Assembly: GCA_013288655.1 (NCBI GenBank)
Contig: JABDBK010000011.1
Coordinates: forward strand, 1 to 50,231
Length of the DNA stretch: 50,231 bases
Reading direction: 5' to 3'
Origin: Gammaproteobacteria bacterium
Lineage (GTDB): Bacteria > Pseudomonadota > Gammaproteobacteria > DSM-16500
This document shows positions 43,201 to 50,231 of the stretch, one piece after another. The first letter of the stretch is position 1. The number at the start of each line of letters is the position of its first letter. The notes beneath the pieces are model-generated. The model did not search any database and was not told where the DNA came from. It worked only from the letters and a program-made list of their open reading frames with translations. The translations under genes and the position numbers were made by a program.

Positions 43201-43933
43201 TTAATTCTTCCAACCCATAAACCAACTTATCCAATCCCATCACTTTTTTACATGCGAGTAATACACCCGGCATAAAACATTGTCTGTCTATGGTCGTATG
43301 CTTAATACTAAGCGTCTCACCAGGTGCGCCAAAAATAACCTCTTGATTGGCGATGATGCCAGGTAATCGGATGGAGTGGATAGGGATATTTCCATACTTT
43401 GCGCCGCGTGCTCCAGTTAGGGTTTCTTTTGTATGGGCTGGTTGCAGTGGTTCTTCGGTTCTGCTTGATGTAATGAGTTCGGCTGTTCTCATAGCAGTGC
43501 CTGAAGGGCTATCCAATTTACCCGCATGGTGTGCTTCTATGATTTCGACTATAGAAAAATGACGCGCTATTTCTTTCGCGCATTTCATCATCAAAACTGC
43601 TCCTAATGAAAAATTAGGAACAATAATGCCGCCTAATTTTAATTCGGAACAACGTTTTTGTAGTAAAGCAATTTGATTTTTGAGTAATCCGCTTGTGCCT
43701 ATCACGGGATGAGCGCCTGCTTCAATGATGGTTTGGGTATTTTTGAAAGCCGCATCCGCATGGGTGAAATCAATGACAATCTGAGGTTTGTGATCTCGAA
43801 TGCTTTTTGTGAGATCATCGCTCTTTCCCGTTTTTGCAACTAAAGTAAAATCCTTGCTGTGTTCTGAGACAGCTTTGACAGTTTCCTGTCCCATTTTACC
43901 TTGCGCGCCATTGATTAAAATGCGAATGGGCAT
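43196..43933 (-). CDS. dapB: 4-hydroxy-tetrahydrodipicolinate reductase
   Basis: 245 residues; second committed step of lysine/diaminopimelate synthesis, reducing HTPA with NAD(P)H. N-terminal nucleotide motif 'IRILINGAQGKMGQ', 'VIDFTHADAA', and the catalytic block EAHHAGKLDSPSGTA (His-His and Lys). Slightly shorter than the E. coli enzyme (about 270). AAGGTGAG precedes ATG 43933. Its stop is within the repeat block. Confidence 0.94.
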   Translation of the reverse strand: MPIRILINGAQGKMGQETVKAVSEHSKDFTLVAKTGKSDDLTKSIRDHKPQIVIDFTHADAAFKNTQTIIEAGAHPVIGTSGLLKNQIALLQKRCSELKLGGIIVPNFSLGAVLMMKCAKEIARHFSIVEIIEAHHAGKLDSPSGTAMRTAELITSSRTEEPLQPAHTKETLTGARGAKYGNIPIHSIRLPGIIANQEVIFGAPGETLSIKHTTIDRQCFMPGVLLACKKVMGLDKLVYGLEELM

Positions 43934-43942
43934 ATTTCTTTC

Positions 43943-44338
43943 TCACCTTAGTTTTTTCTGTTTTTGTTCAGTTGCATCACTTTCTCTAAAGAGCGTTGAT
44001 CTTCCGCCAGGGTTAACAGTATAAGGGTATGATTTATTGTTTTCTAATATGATTTTTAATTGTTTAATGTCGCTATTCTTGGTGCTTAATAAGATTTTTA
44101 ATTGATCAATTTCGTTATCCTTGCCGTTTAGCGAATGGGACTGTTTTACGATAATTTTTTTTAAGCTTGCACATTCTTTTAATTGCTCATCGAATTTTTT
44201 TTGTAAGATTTCTAATCTTGTTGCTATCTTTGCTTCATTTTGTTGCGCTATTTCTAAAAGTTTTTGTAGATCTTCAAGTTGTGTAGCTTGATCCAAAGAA
44301 TTTTTATCTAGTTCTTCAAAAGAGTCTTGGCCTTGCAT
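43943..44338 (-). CDS. Coiled-coil protein of unknown function (131 aa)
   Basis: Residues about 10-100 form an almost unbroken heptad coiled coil ('LEDLQKLLEIAQQNEAKIATRLEILQKKFDEQLKECASLKKIIVKQ', 'DNEIDQLKILLSTKNSDIKQLKIILEN'). The tail is polar and basic ('GRSTLFRESDATEQKQKKLR'). No signal or membrane segment. Lies 9 nt upstream of dapB and downstream of a second coiled-coil gene, so perhaps one transcript. I recognise no family; structural or effector roles are open. Confidence 0.6.
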   Translation of the reverse strand: MQGQDSFEELDKNSLDQATQLEDLQKLLEIAQQNEAKIATRLEILQKKFDEQLKECASLKKIIVKQSHSLNGKDNEIDQLKILLSTKNSDIKQLKIILENNKSYPYTVNPGGRSTLFRESDATEQKQKKLR

Positions 44339-44409
44339 GTGTGTGTTCCTCTTATATGTGTCCTTGAGAATATTCCTTGATTTTTATTCGTTTTGCAAGC
44401 TGGATGTTG

Positions 44410-45075
44410 TCAAAAATTTGCATAAAGGTCCCATGGTTCTGAAAATATGGATTTGGTATATATGGGTTTTTGTGGGCGGTTATTGAATAAAGTTGTGCTA
44501 TTGTTTGCAACAGTAGGTAGTGTTACTTTTGGTTCTGTGGGTTGTCTTGCTTTTTTTTCAGTTTCCAAAGCAGATTTTGTTTCTTTATGTTCATTTTTTT
44601 CTTGCATCAAACGTTCTTCCGCTTGTTGTTTTGCTGACTCAAGTTCAGTTATTTTATTAATTAACATTTCATATTCACGTTCTTTTGTGTCCATTTTTGC
44701 TTGTAAATTTCTATACTCCTGTTGTAATGCGAGTTGTGCTTCCTGTTGTGCCTGAAGTTCCAGCGTTTTTTTGCGTAGATTTTCATAATGAGCTTCTTGT
44801 TTTAGTAAATCAACTTTAAGTGATGCAATTTCGGTAGCCAAGGTATCTTCTTCTTGAGTAAATTGAGTCTGTTGTTCTTGGATTTTTTGGTGTAATGCAT
44901 CATGCAATTGTTCTTTTGTTCCAAGTGTCGTTTCAAGCTCTTGTATTCGATCTTTTGCTTGTTGAAGTCTATTGGCTAATTCCATGTAATCTTTGTAGTA
45001 AACTAATTTCTCATCAGCGGCAAGTTTTTTTTCAGGGCTTGACGCAGGAGGTTTGCTGCCGAAATAGGGTAACAT
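44410..45075 (-). CDS. Coiled-coil protein of unknown function (221 aa)
   Basis: A long coiled coil from about residue 25 to 175, Gln/Glu/Lys-rich ('NRLQQAKDRIQELETTLGTKEQLHDALHQKIQEQQTQ', 'LELQAQQEAQLALQQEYRNLQAKMDTKEREYEMLINKITELESAKQQAEERL'). The N-terminus is 'MLPYFGSKPPASSPEKK'; the C-terminus is a short non-helical tail ending 'IFSEPWDLYANF'. No signal peptide. Eukaryotic-type coiled-coil length is common among Legionellales effectors, but nothing here proves secretion. Confidence 0.62.
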   Translation of the reverse strand: MLPYFGSKPPASSPEKKLAADEKLVYYKDYMELANRLQQAKDRIQELETTLGTKEQLHDALHQKIQEQQTQFTQEEDTLATEIASLKVDLLKQEAHYENLRKKTLELQAQQEAQLALQQEYRNLQAKMDTKEREYEMLINKITELESAKQQAEERLMQEKNEHKETKSALETEKKARQPTEPKVTLPTVANNSTTLFNNRPQKPIYTKSIFSEPWDLYANF

Positions 45076-45108
45076 AATGGTCTCACTGGTTTTGTTGAAT
45101 ATAGATTA

Positions 45109-45903
45109 TCAACTATTCATTCTACTTTCAAACGTTGGTATATGCACAAAGTATTGGTCAATTTTTGCTATAGGATATTGATATAGACGGGTAAGATGAG
45201 CGGGATTAAGTATCGTTGATGCAGGCCCCGCCAGGAAGTCTCCATCCTTGAATATCATTAAAATATGATCGCAAAATTGTGCAGCCAAATTGATATCATG
45301 TAAAGACATCATCACACTTATTGATTTTGATTGAGCAAGATTTCTGAAATGACGCAGTATCTTTATTTGATAGTAAATATCTAAATGATTAGTAGGTTCA
45401 TCCAATAAATAAAGTTGCGGCATCTGTGTCAGTAGTGTTGCAAGCGTTAAACGCCGGCGTTCGCCGCCTGAGAGCGTTTGAATTTTTTGGTCACGCAGCT
45501 GGATTAGTTCCATGTCGGTAAGCGCTTGCAGGATGATTTTGTTGTCTGTATCGCTTTCGTAGGAAAAAAAATTCAAATGCGGATAACGTCCCAAGCTGCA
45601 TAATTCAAAAACCGTTTGTGGAAATACATCATGTGTTTCCTGGAGTGAAATACCCACTATTTTTGCTAACTCACGTTTCGGAATAGTATCAAGTTTTTTT
45701 GTGAATAATTTTATGCCGCCTGTTGATTTATGAATTGATTTACGAAGGCCTGCCAGAGTGTGCAGTAAGGTTGTTTTACCGCATCCATTAGGACCTAATA
45801 TTCCCCAGGTTTGACCAGGGAAAATAGTAAAATTAAGCTGATAGCAAAGTATTTTTTCAGCTATGGAAAGGGTGAGATTCTCTGCTTGCAGTATCGCATT
45901 CAT
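45109..45903 (-). CDS. ABC transporter ATPase of the FecE/BtuD type
   Basis: 264 residues. Walker A GPNGCGKTT (residues 37-45), ABC signature 'LSGGERRRLTLA', Walker B 'LYLLDEPTNHLD', and the His switch 'SLHDINLAAQFCDHILM'. Powers uptake of iron-siderophore, haem or cobalamin with the neighbouring permease. I start it at ATG 45903 because it overlaps the permease stop (ATGA); the frame continues 51 codons upstream inside the permease gene and should be ignored. No periplasmic binding protein gene is in the window. Confidence 0.9.
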   Translation of the reverse strand: MNAILQAENLTLSIAEKILCYQLNFTIFPGQTWGILGPNGCGKTTLLHTLAGLRKSIHKSTGGIKLFTKKLDTIPKRELAKIVGISLQETHDVFPQTVFELCSLGRYPHLNFFSYESDTDNKIILQALTDMELIQLRDQKIQTLSGGERRRLTLATLLTQMPQLYLLDEPTNHLDIYYQIKILRHFRNLAQSKSISVMMSLHDINLAAQFCDHILMIFKDGDFLAGPASTILNPAHLTRLYQYPIAKIDQYFVHIPTFESRMNS

Positions 45904-46910
45904 TTTTTGTTTAATAACCATAAAAAAACAGGGATGCCAAGCAAAGCCATCATCATGCCAACCGGTATTTGTTGGGGTGCAAAAAGATATCGAGAAAAGG
46001 TGTCTGCAAGCGTCAATAAACTTCCTCCAAGTAATACGCTGCTTGGGATTAGCCATCGATGATCATAGCCACCTAGCAGGCGTAACATATGCGGTACAAT
46101 AAGTCCAATGAAACCAATACAACCTGCAAGGGCGACGGCTGATGCAGTTAATAATGAGCATAATACGTAAAGTTGTTTGTGCAGCCTTGAAAGTTGAATG
46201 CCTAGTGATTCAGCCTCTCGATTTCCTCTGGCGAGTACATTGAGTTGTTTTGCAAGGCTTAAGCCGAGCAGCACCGCAATAAACAAGATTGCGCTTTCCA
46301 GATAAGGTTTATGGGCGTAACTTAAATCACCTAATAGCCAAAATAACATACTATGTAGTTCTCTATCCGTGCTTATCATGAGGATAAAGCTGATTAAGGC
46401 TGAGAAACCACTGGTAAGTGCAACGCCTATGAGGAGAATTTTTTCGTGATCCCAGGCATGGTATTTTTTGGATAAGGCCAGTATGATTGCCATGACACAA
46501 AGGCTGCCTAGCCAGGCCGCACCTGTTAGCCAATAGCCTGCTAGTCCAAAAAACAAGCACAGCAACGAAGTCACGGCAGCGCCTCCTGAAATACCAAGGA
46601 TATAAGGATCAGCTAATGGATTTCGTAGTAATATTTGCATGATGACACCGGACATGGCCAATAGCCCCCCTGTGACAAAAGCGCTTAGGGTCCTTGGAAT
46701 GCGTAATTCAACGATAATTTGATAAATGATAGAGTTTTCTGGCTTTGTTACGGCATCCATCAGTTGAAAAAGGCTGATGGAAGTACTGCCTTTTGCAATA
46801 GAAAAGAAAATACTGACCATTGCCAGGATAAGTAAGCCCATTAACATGGTAAACTTCGTTTTTATCATAAAATATGTTTGCTGATTCGTGCATATTTTGA
46901 AAAAATGCAT
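45900..46910 (-). CDS. FecCD/BtuC-type permease of an iron/haem/B12 importer
   Basis: 336 residues, about nine to ten membrane helices. Family landmarks: 'IVELRIPRTLSAFVTGGLLAMSGVIMQILLRNPLADPYILGISGGAA', 'LLGDLS', 'LGIQLSRL', and 'GCIGFIGLIVPHMLRLLGGYDHRWLIPSSVLLGGSLLTLADTFSR'. Two possible starts, 46910 and 46868 (Met15); neither has a clear ribosome site. Substrate cannot be told from the sequence. Divergent from rppH. Confidence 0.9.
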   Translation of the reverse strand: MHFFKICTNQQTYFMIKTKFTMLMGLLILAMVSIFFSIAKGSTSISLFQLMDAVTKPENSIIYQIIVELRIPRTLSAFVTGGLLAMSGVIMQILLRNPLADPYILGISGGAAVTSLLCLFFGLAGYWLTGAAWLGSLCVMAIILALSKKYHAWDHEKILLIGVALTSGFSALISFILMISTDRELHSMLFWLLGDLSYAHKPYLESAILFIAVLLGLSLAKQLNVLARGNREAESLGIQLSRLHKQLYVLCSLLTASAVALAGCIGFIGLIVPHMLRLLGGYDHRWLIPSSVLLGGSLLTLADTFSRYLFAPQQIPVGMMMALLGIPVFLWLLNKK

Positions 46911-46969
46911 GATAGCTTATTTTTTATAAAATTTATTCAATATATTTCAGTATTTCGGGTGGTTCTTAC

Positions 46970-47467
46970 GTGATCGATGAAGATGGTTTCAGACATGGGA
47001 TAGGTATTATATTGGTCAATGCTAAGCGCCAAGTTTTTTTGGCGAAGCGAGTGGGTAAGCTTGCTTGGCAATTTCCTCAAGGTGGAATACAAGAAAATGA
47101 GACCCCGACCGATGCTATGTTTAGGGAACTGAATGAAGAGGTGGGGCTCAATAGTGAAGATGTTAAAATATTATCGGTGACACGACGATGGTTGCGTTAT
47201 CGTTTACCCAAAAGATTGGTACGACATCATTCAACACCTGTTTGCATTGGCCAAAAACAAAAATGGTTTTTATTACAATTGGTGACGAGTGAGTCAAATA
47301 TTAATTTAGCAGTGACAAATAGTCCTGAGTTTGACTCTTGGGCTTGGGTATCCTATTGGTATCCTTTGACGCAAGTCGTTGCATTCAAGCGGAGAGTCTA
47401 TAGTTTGGCAATGAAGGAGTTTGCGCGCATCGTATTATCGAAACGTTTTTGGGAATCTATAAAATAG
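46970..47467 (+). CDS. rppH: RNA pyrophosphohydrolase
   Basis: 165 residues. Removes pyrophosphate from 5'-triphosphate RNA and so triggers RNase E decay. The Nudix box is intact: [23 protein letters not shown]. '[12 protein letters not shown]', '[13 protein letters not shown]' and '[16 protein letters not shown]' are close to E. coli RppH. Start is GTG 46970; GGGTGG is about 8 nt upstream. Followed by ptsP, the conserved rppH-ptsP pair. Confidence 0.96.
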   Translation: MIDEDGFRHGIGIILVNAKRQVFLAKRVGKLAWQFPQGGIQENETPTDAMFRELNEEVGLNSEDVKILSVTRRWLRYRLPKRLVRHHSTPVCIGQKQKWFLLQLVTSESNINLAVTNSPEFDSWAWVSYWYPLTQVVAFKRRVYSLAMKEFARIVLSKRFWESIK

Positions 47468-47483
47468 AAAGTGAGGTATCTTC

Positions 47484-49760
47484 ATGCTAAAAACCTTACG
47501 GCGCATTATTCAGGAAGTAGCAAGTGCCGAAGATTTTAAAGAAGCGCTTAATATTATGGTTAAGCGTGTTGCCAAAGCATTGGATACGCAAGCTTGTTCT
47601 ATTTTTTTATTAGATCGCGGACGTAGTGAATACGTTTTAATGGCAACTCAAGGTTTAAATCCTCATGCGGTAGGCAAGGTACGTATTCCTGTTGATCAGG
47701 GGCTCATTGGTTTGGTGGGTGAACGTGAAGAACCTATCAATATAGATGAAGCTCACAAACATCCGCATTTTTTGCAAGTGCCTGAAGTGGGAGAAGACAA
47801 TTATAAAGCATTCCTGGGTACGCCTATTATTTATCATCGTCAAGTATTAGGCGTATTGATTGTCCAGCAAGAAGAACCCAGGCGTTATGATGAATCTGAA
47901 GAAGCTTTTTTGGTAACACTGGCAGCTCAGTTAGCCTCGATTATTGCACATGCAGAAGCGACAGGTGTGGTCGCTAATTTATATGAAACGCACGATATAA
48001 AACAGGGAAACCTGACTTATTCGGGTATTCCCAGTTCCCCAGGAGTCGGTATGGGTTGTGGTGTCGTGGTCTATCAACTCCTGGATTTAGATGGAGTTCC
48101 CGATCGTCCCGCCGAAGATATCCAAACTGAAATTGAGTTATTGGAGGCGGCTCTCGCTTCGAGCCGGGAAGATTTCCGCATACTTGGAGAGCGTTTGCAT
48201 CCTAACCTGCCATTGGCGGAGCAATCTTTGTTCGAAGTGTATCAACGTATGTTAGATGCATCGGATTTAGGTGCGGAAATTATTCAACTGATTCGTGAGG
48301 GACATTGGGCACAAGGCGCATTACGCAAAGTCATACAATCCCATGTGCGGCATCTGGAAAGTCTGGAAGATGAGTATTTGCGTGAACGTGCTATCGACAT
48401 TAAAGATTTAGGTCATAGGGTATTAGGTTACCTGCAAAGAAATGAAAAAGCATTGCCCAAGTATACCGATAAAACCATTTTGATAGGCGAGCAACTGACA
48501 GCTTCGGATATAGCAGAAGTTCCAGAAGGTTGTTTGGTCGCGGTCATTTCGGCAAAAGGTTCCAGTAGTTCGCATGTTGCAATTTTAGCGCGTGCTATGA
48601 ATGTTCCAACCGTCATGGGTGTAAGTGATATTCCCATTTATGAGTTGCAAGATAAAGAAATGATAGTCGATGGCTATTATGGTCAAATTTACATTAATCC
48701 TACGGAAGCAGTGCGTGAGGAGTTCCAACATGTTGTTCTGGAAGAACGTAAATTAGATAAATCATTGCAAGTTTTGCGTGATAAGCCTGCACAGACTAAA
48801 GATAAACATAGAATTGCGTTGATGGTGAATACAGGTTTGGGTACTGATGTAAGTTTATCGCTTGCAGCAGGTGCTGAAGGTGTAGGTCTTTACCGTACTG
48901 AAACACCTTTTTTAATGCGCGATCGTTTTCCTTCAGGCGAAGAACAAAGAATTATTTATAAGCAATTATTAGCATCGTTTTCGCCACGATCTGTGACCAT
49001 GCGTACGTTGGATATAGGGGGTGATAAATCGCTGCCCTATTTTCCTGTCAAAGAAGATAATCCTTTTTTAGGTTGGCGTGGTATTCGTATAACGCTGGAT
49101 CATCCGGAAATATTTTTAGTGCAAGTGCGTGCGATGTTACGTGCTAGTGAAACGTATCATAATCTGCGCATAATGTTGCCTATGATTACCGATGTGGGCG
49201 AGGTGGATGAAGCTTTGCGTTTGATGAAGAAGGCTTTTGCAGATGTGAAGGATGAGGGTTATTCCATTGAAATGCCTGAAGTCGGCGTCATGATAGAGGT
49301 CCCTTCGGCGGTTTATCAAGCACGTGCTATTGCGAAACGTGTCGATTTTTTATCGGCAGGAAGTAATGATTTAACACAATATTTGTTAGCTGTGGATAGA
49401 AACAACACAAGAGTGGCCAATTTATTTGATTCATTACACCCTGCTGTTTTGCGTGCATTGTTGCAAGTCGTCGAAGCAGGACACCAGGAAGGCAAGCACG
49501 TGAGTATTTGCGGCGAAATGGCAGGTGATCCTGTAGCCGTTCTATTATTGCTTGCTATGGGTTTTGATTCCTTAAGTATGAATGCCTCATCTATTGCGCG
49601 TATGAAGTGGGTCATACGTCAGTTTACCTTAAAAAAAGCGAGTCAATTACTTCAAGAAGTGCTTGGTATGGAAAGTGCGGTGATGATACGTTGTCATATG
49701 GAGCTGGCATTAGAAAAGGCTGGATTAGGCAGCTTGATTCGAGCAGGTAAAAGATCATGA
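47484..49760 (+). CDS. ptsP: Phosphoenolpyruvate-protein phosphotransferase EI-Ntr
   Basis: 758 residues. N-terminal GAF domain (about residues 15-165), then the PTS enzyme I parts: EIN-like segment, the phospho-His domain with 'GSSSSHVAILARAMNVPTVMG' (His364), and the PEP-binding barrel with 'GAEGVGLYRTETPFL', 'GGDKSLPYF' and the 'SICGEMAGDP' Cys. It phosphorylates NPr and starts the nitrogen PTS that tunes K+ and carbon-nitrogen balance. 16 nt after rppH, overlapped by the next gene (ATGA). Its usual K+ link is notable because this window also carries kdp. Confidence 0.95.
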   Translation: MLKTLRRIIQEVASAEDFKEALNIMVKRVAKALDTQACSIFLLDRGRSEYVLMATQGLNPHAVGKVRIPVDQGLIGLVGEREEPINIDEAHKHPHFLQVPEVGEDNYKAFLGTPIIYHRQVLGVLIVQQEEPRRYDESEEAFLVTLAAQLASIIAHAEATGVVANLYETHDIKQGNLTYSGIPSSPGVGMGCGVVVYQLLDLDGVPDRPAEDIQTEIELLEAALASSREDFRILGERLHPNLPLAEQSLFEVYQRMLDASDLGAEIIQLIREGHWAQGALRKVIQSHVRHLESLEDEYLRERAIDIKDLGHRVLGYLQRNEKALPKYTDKTILIGEQLTASDIAEVPEGCLVAVISAKGSSSSHVAILARAMNVPTVMGVSDIPIYELQDKEMIVDGYYGQIYINPTEAVREEFQHVVLEERKLDKSLQVLRDKPAQTKDKHRIALMVNTGLGTDVSLSLAAGAEGVGLYRTETPFLMRDRFPSGEEQRIIYKQLLASFSPRSVTMRTLDIGGDKSLPYFPVKEDNPFLGWRGIRITLDHPEIFLVQVRAMLRASETYHNLRIMLPMITDVGEVDEALRLMKKAFADVKDEGYSIEMPEVGVMIEVPSAVYQARAIAKRVDFLSAGSNDLTQYLLAVDRNNTRVANLFDSLHPAVLRALLQVVEAGHQEGKHVSICGEMAGDPVAVLLLLAMGFDSLSMNASSIARMKWVIRQFTLKKASQLLQEVLGMESAVMIRCHMELALEKAGLGSLIRAGKRS

Positions 49761-50231
49761 TGTTTTGGTATGTGTTGACAGGGATATTCGCTGGAGCGAT
49801 GTCGGGTATGCTAGGCTTGGGGGGTGGTATTTTTGTCGTGCCAGCTCTGGCCGCTTTATTTTCGTATAATCCAGATATATCTATTGAATTACATATGCGT
49901 ATGGCCATAGGTACGTCACTTGCCATCATGATTGTCACGCTTGCGTCCAGCCTTTATGCGCATCATAAACGTAGAACAGTCAACTGGCTCATGGTTAAAA
50001 CGATTTTTCCAGGATTATTCGTAGGAATTATGATAGGAATGTTGCTTGTATATGTTCTTCCTTCGAGCTTTCTTAGCCGTATTTTTAGTGTTTTTCTTTT
50101 GTTTCTTATAGTCCATATGTTGTTTTTTGAGCATGATTCTCCGGAAGAATATAGTTCAAAAACGATATCACCCGCTTTGATCACGGGATTTTCCGCGTTA
50201 ATAGGCGTGCTTTCTGGTTTATTGGGTGTAG
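49757..50231 (+). CDS. TauE/SafE (TSUP) membrane permease, truncated by window end
   Basis: About 158 residues before the window ends. N-terminal segment 'YVLTGIFAGAMSGMLGLGGGIFVVPAL' is the family signature, followed by membrane helices around residues 60-75, 90-110 and 115-130, and the second-repeat 'GVLSGLLGV' begins at the edge. Members export sulfite, sulfonate or other anions. Starts in the ptsP stop codon (ATGATG). From memory, rppH-ptsP-TSUP-lgt order is seen in related bacteria. Confidence 0.85.
   Translation, partial: MMFWYVLTGIFAGAMSGMLGLGGGIFVVPALAALFSYNPDISIELHMRMAIGTSLAIMIVTLASSLYAHHKRRTVNWLMVKTIFPGLFVGIMIGMLLVYVLPSSFLSRIFSVFLLFLIVHMLFFEHDSPEEYSSKTISPALITGFSALIGVLSGLLGV

Noticed and set aside
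43039-43275. 78-residue open frames in the repeat block before dapB
   Set aside because: Composed of repeat sequence and overlapping the dapB end; no coding logic.
45903-46056. 51-codon N-terminal extension of the FecE-type ATPase
   Set aside because: Lies wholly within the permease gene in another frame; the ATGA overlap at 45903 gives a natural start.
1-50231. CRISPR array, tRNA or rRNA genes
   Set aside because: No regularly spaced direct repeats and no cloverleaf or rRNA-like stretches were seen by eye; a tRNA or CRISPR search would confirm this.

Overview
This window comes from a moderately AT-rich gammaproteobacterium. Gene content and protein wording (rppH-ptsP, rpmB-rpmG-radC, dut-algC, split gcvPA/gcvPB, a secreted GDSL hydrolase, eukaryote-like proteins) suggest the Legionellales (Coxiella/Aquicella/Berkiella-like). 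This is inferred from familiarity, not from a database match. No tRNA, rRNA or CRISPR array was seen.

Layout. 1-11 kb is mostly housekeeping: the 3' end of an LPS heptosyltransferase, an OmpA-type lipoprotein, a YddA/SbmA-like ABC exporter, a small beta-barrel protein, an unknown protein with a eukaryotic C-terminal prenylation box (Cys-Thr-Ile-Leu), a fatty-acid desaturase, rpmG/rpmB/radC, an FKBP isomerase, dut-algC, a UbiH-type hydroxylase and a YciI protein. 11-17 kb holds a two-gene ribbon-helix-helix/membrane unit, the complete glycine cleavage operon gcvT-gcvH-gcvPA-gcvPB, a Tim44-like protein and an orphan MbcA/ParS-type antitoxin. 17.7-18.5 kb is a repeat island: a roughly 190-bp-arm inverted repeat next to a MITE-like element. 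18.8-26 kb is the Kdp potassium pump operon kdpFABCD, led by an extra 31-residue membrane peptide and lacking an adjacent kdpE.

26-35.6 kb is accessory and becomes strongly AT-rich after about 28.6 kb: a secreted GDSL hydrolase, a His-rich small protein coupled to a flavoprotein, an S9 peptidase, a family-5 solute-binding protein coupled to a hybrid histidine kinase, then two effector-like genes (a Cys/His/Asp protease-like protein and a SET-domain protein). 35.6-40.6 kb is two diverged IS66 elements. Gene remnants lie between and beside them, including a truncated receiver domain. 40.9-43 kb holds a response regulator paired with an HTH protein carrying an H-box-like segment, divergent from another HTH-like gene. 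43.2-50.2 kb returns to core genes: dapB, two coiled-coil proteins, a FecCD/FecE-type ABC importer pair, rppH, ptsP and a truncated TauE/SafE permease.

How they work together. The Kdp pump (K+ uptake), glycine cleavage (C1 units), dut-algC (nucleotide hygiene and sugar phosphates) and rppH-ptsP (RNA decay and nitrogen-PTS signalling) are ordinary functions. The CaaX, SET and protease-like proteins look designed for a eukaryotic host. The signalling genes at 31-34 kb and 41-43 kb share an unusual receiver style, and one receiver has been cut away by IS66 activity.
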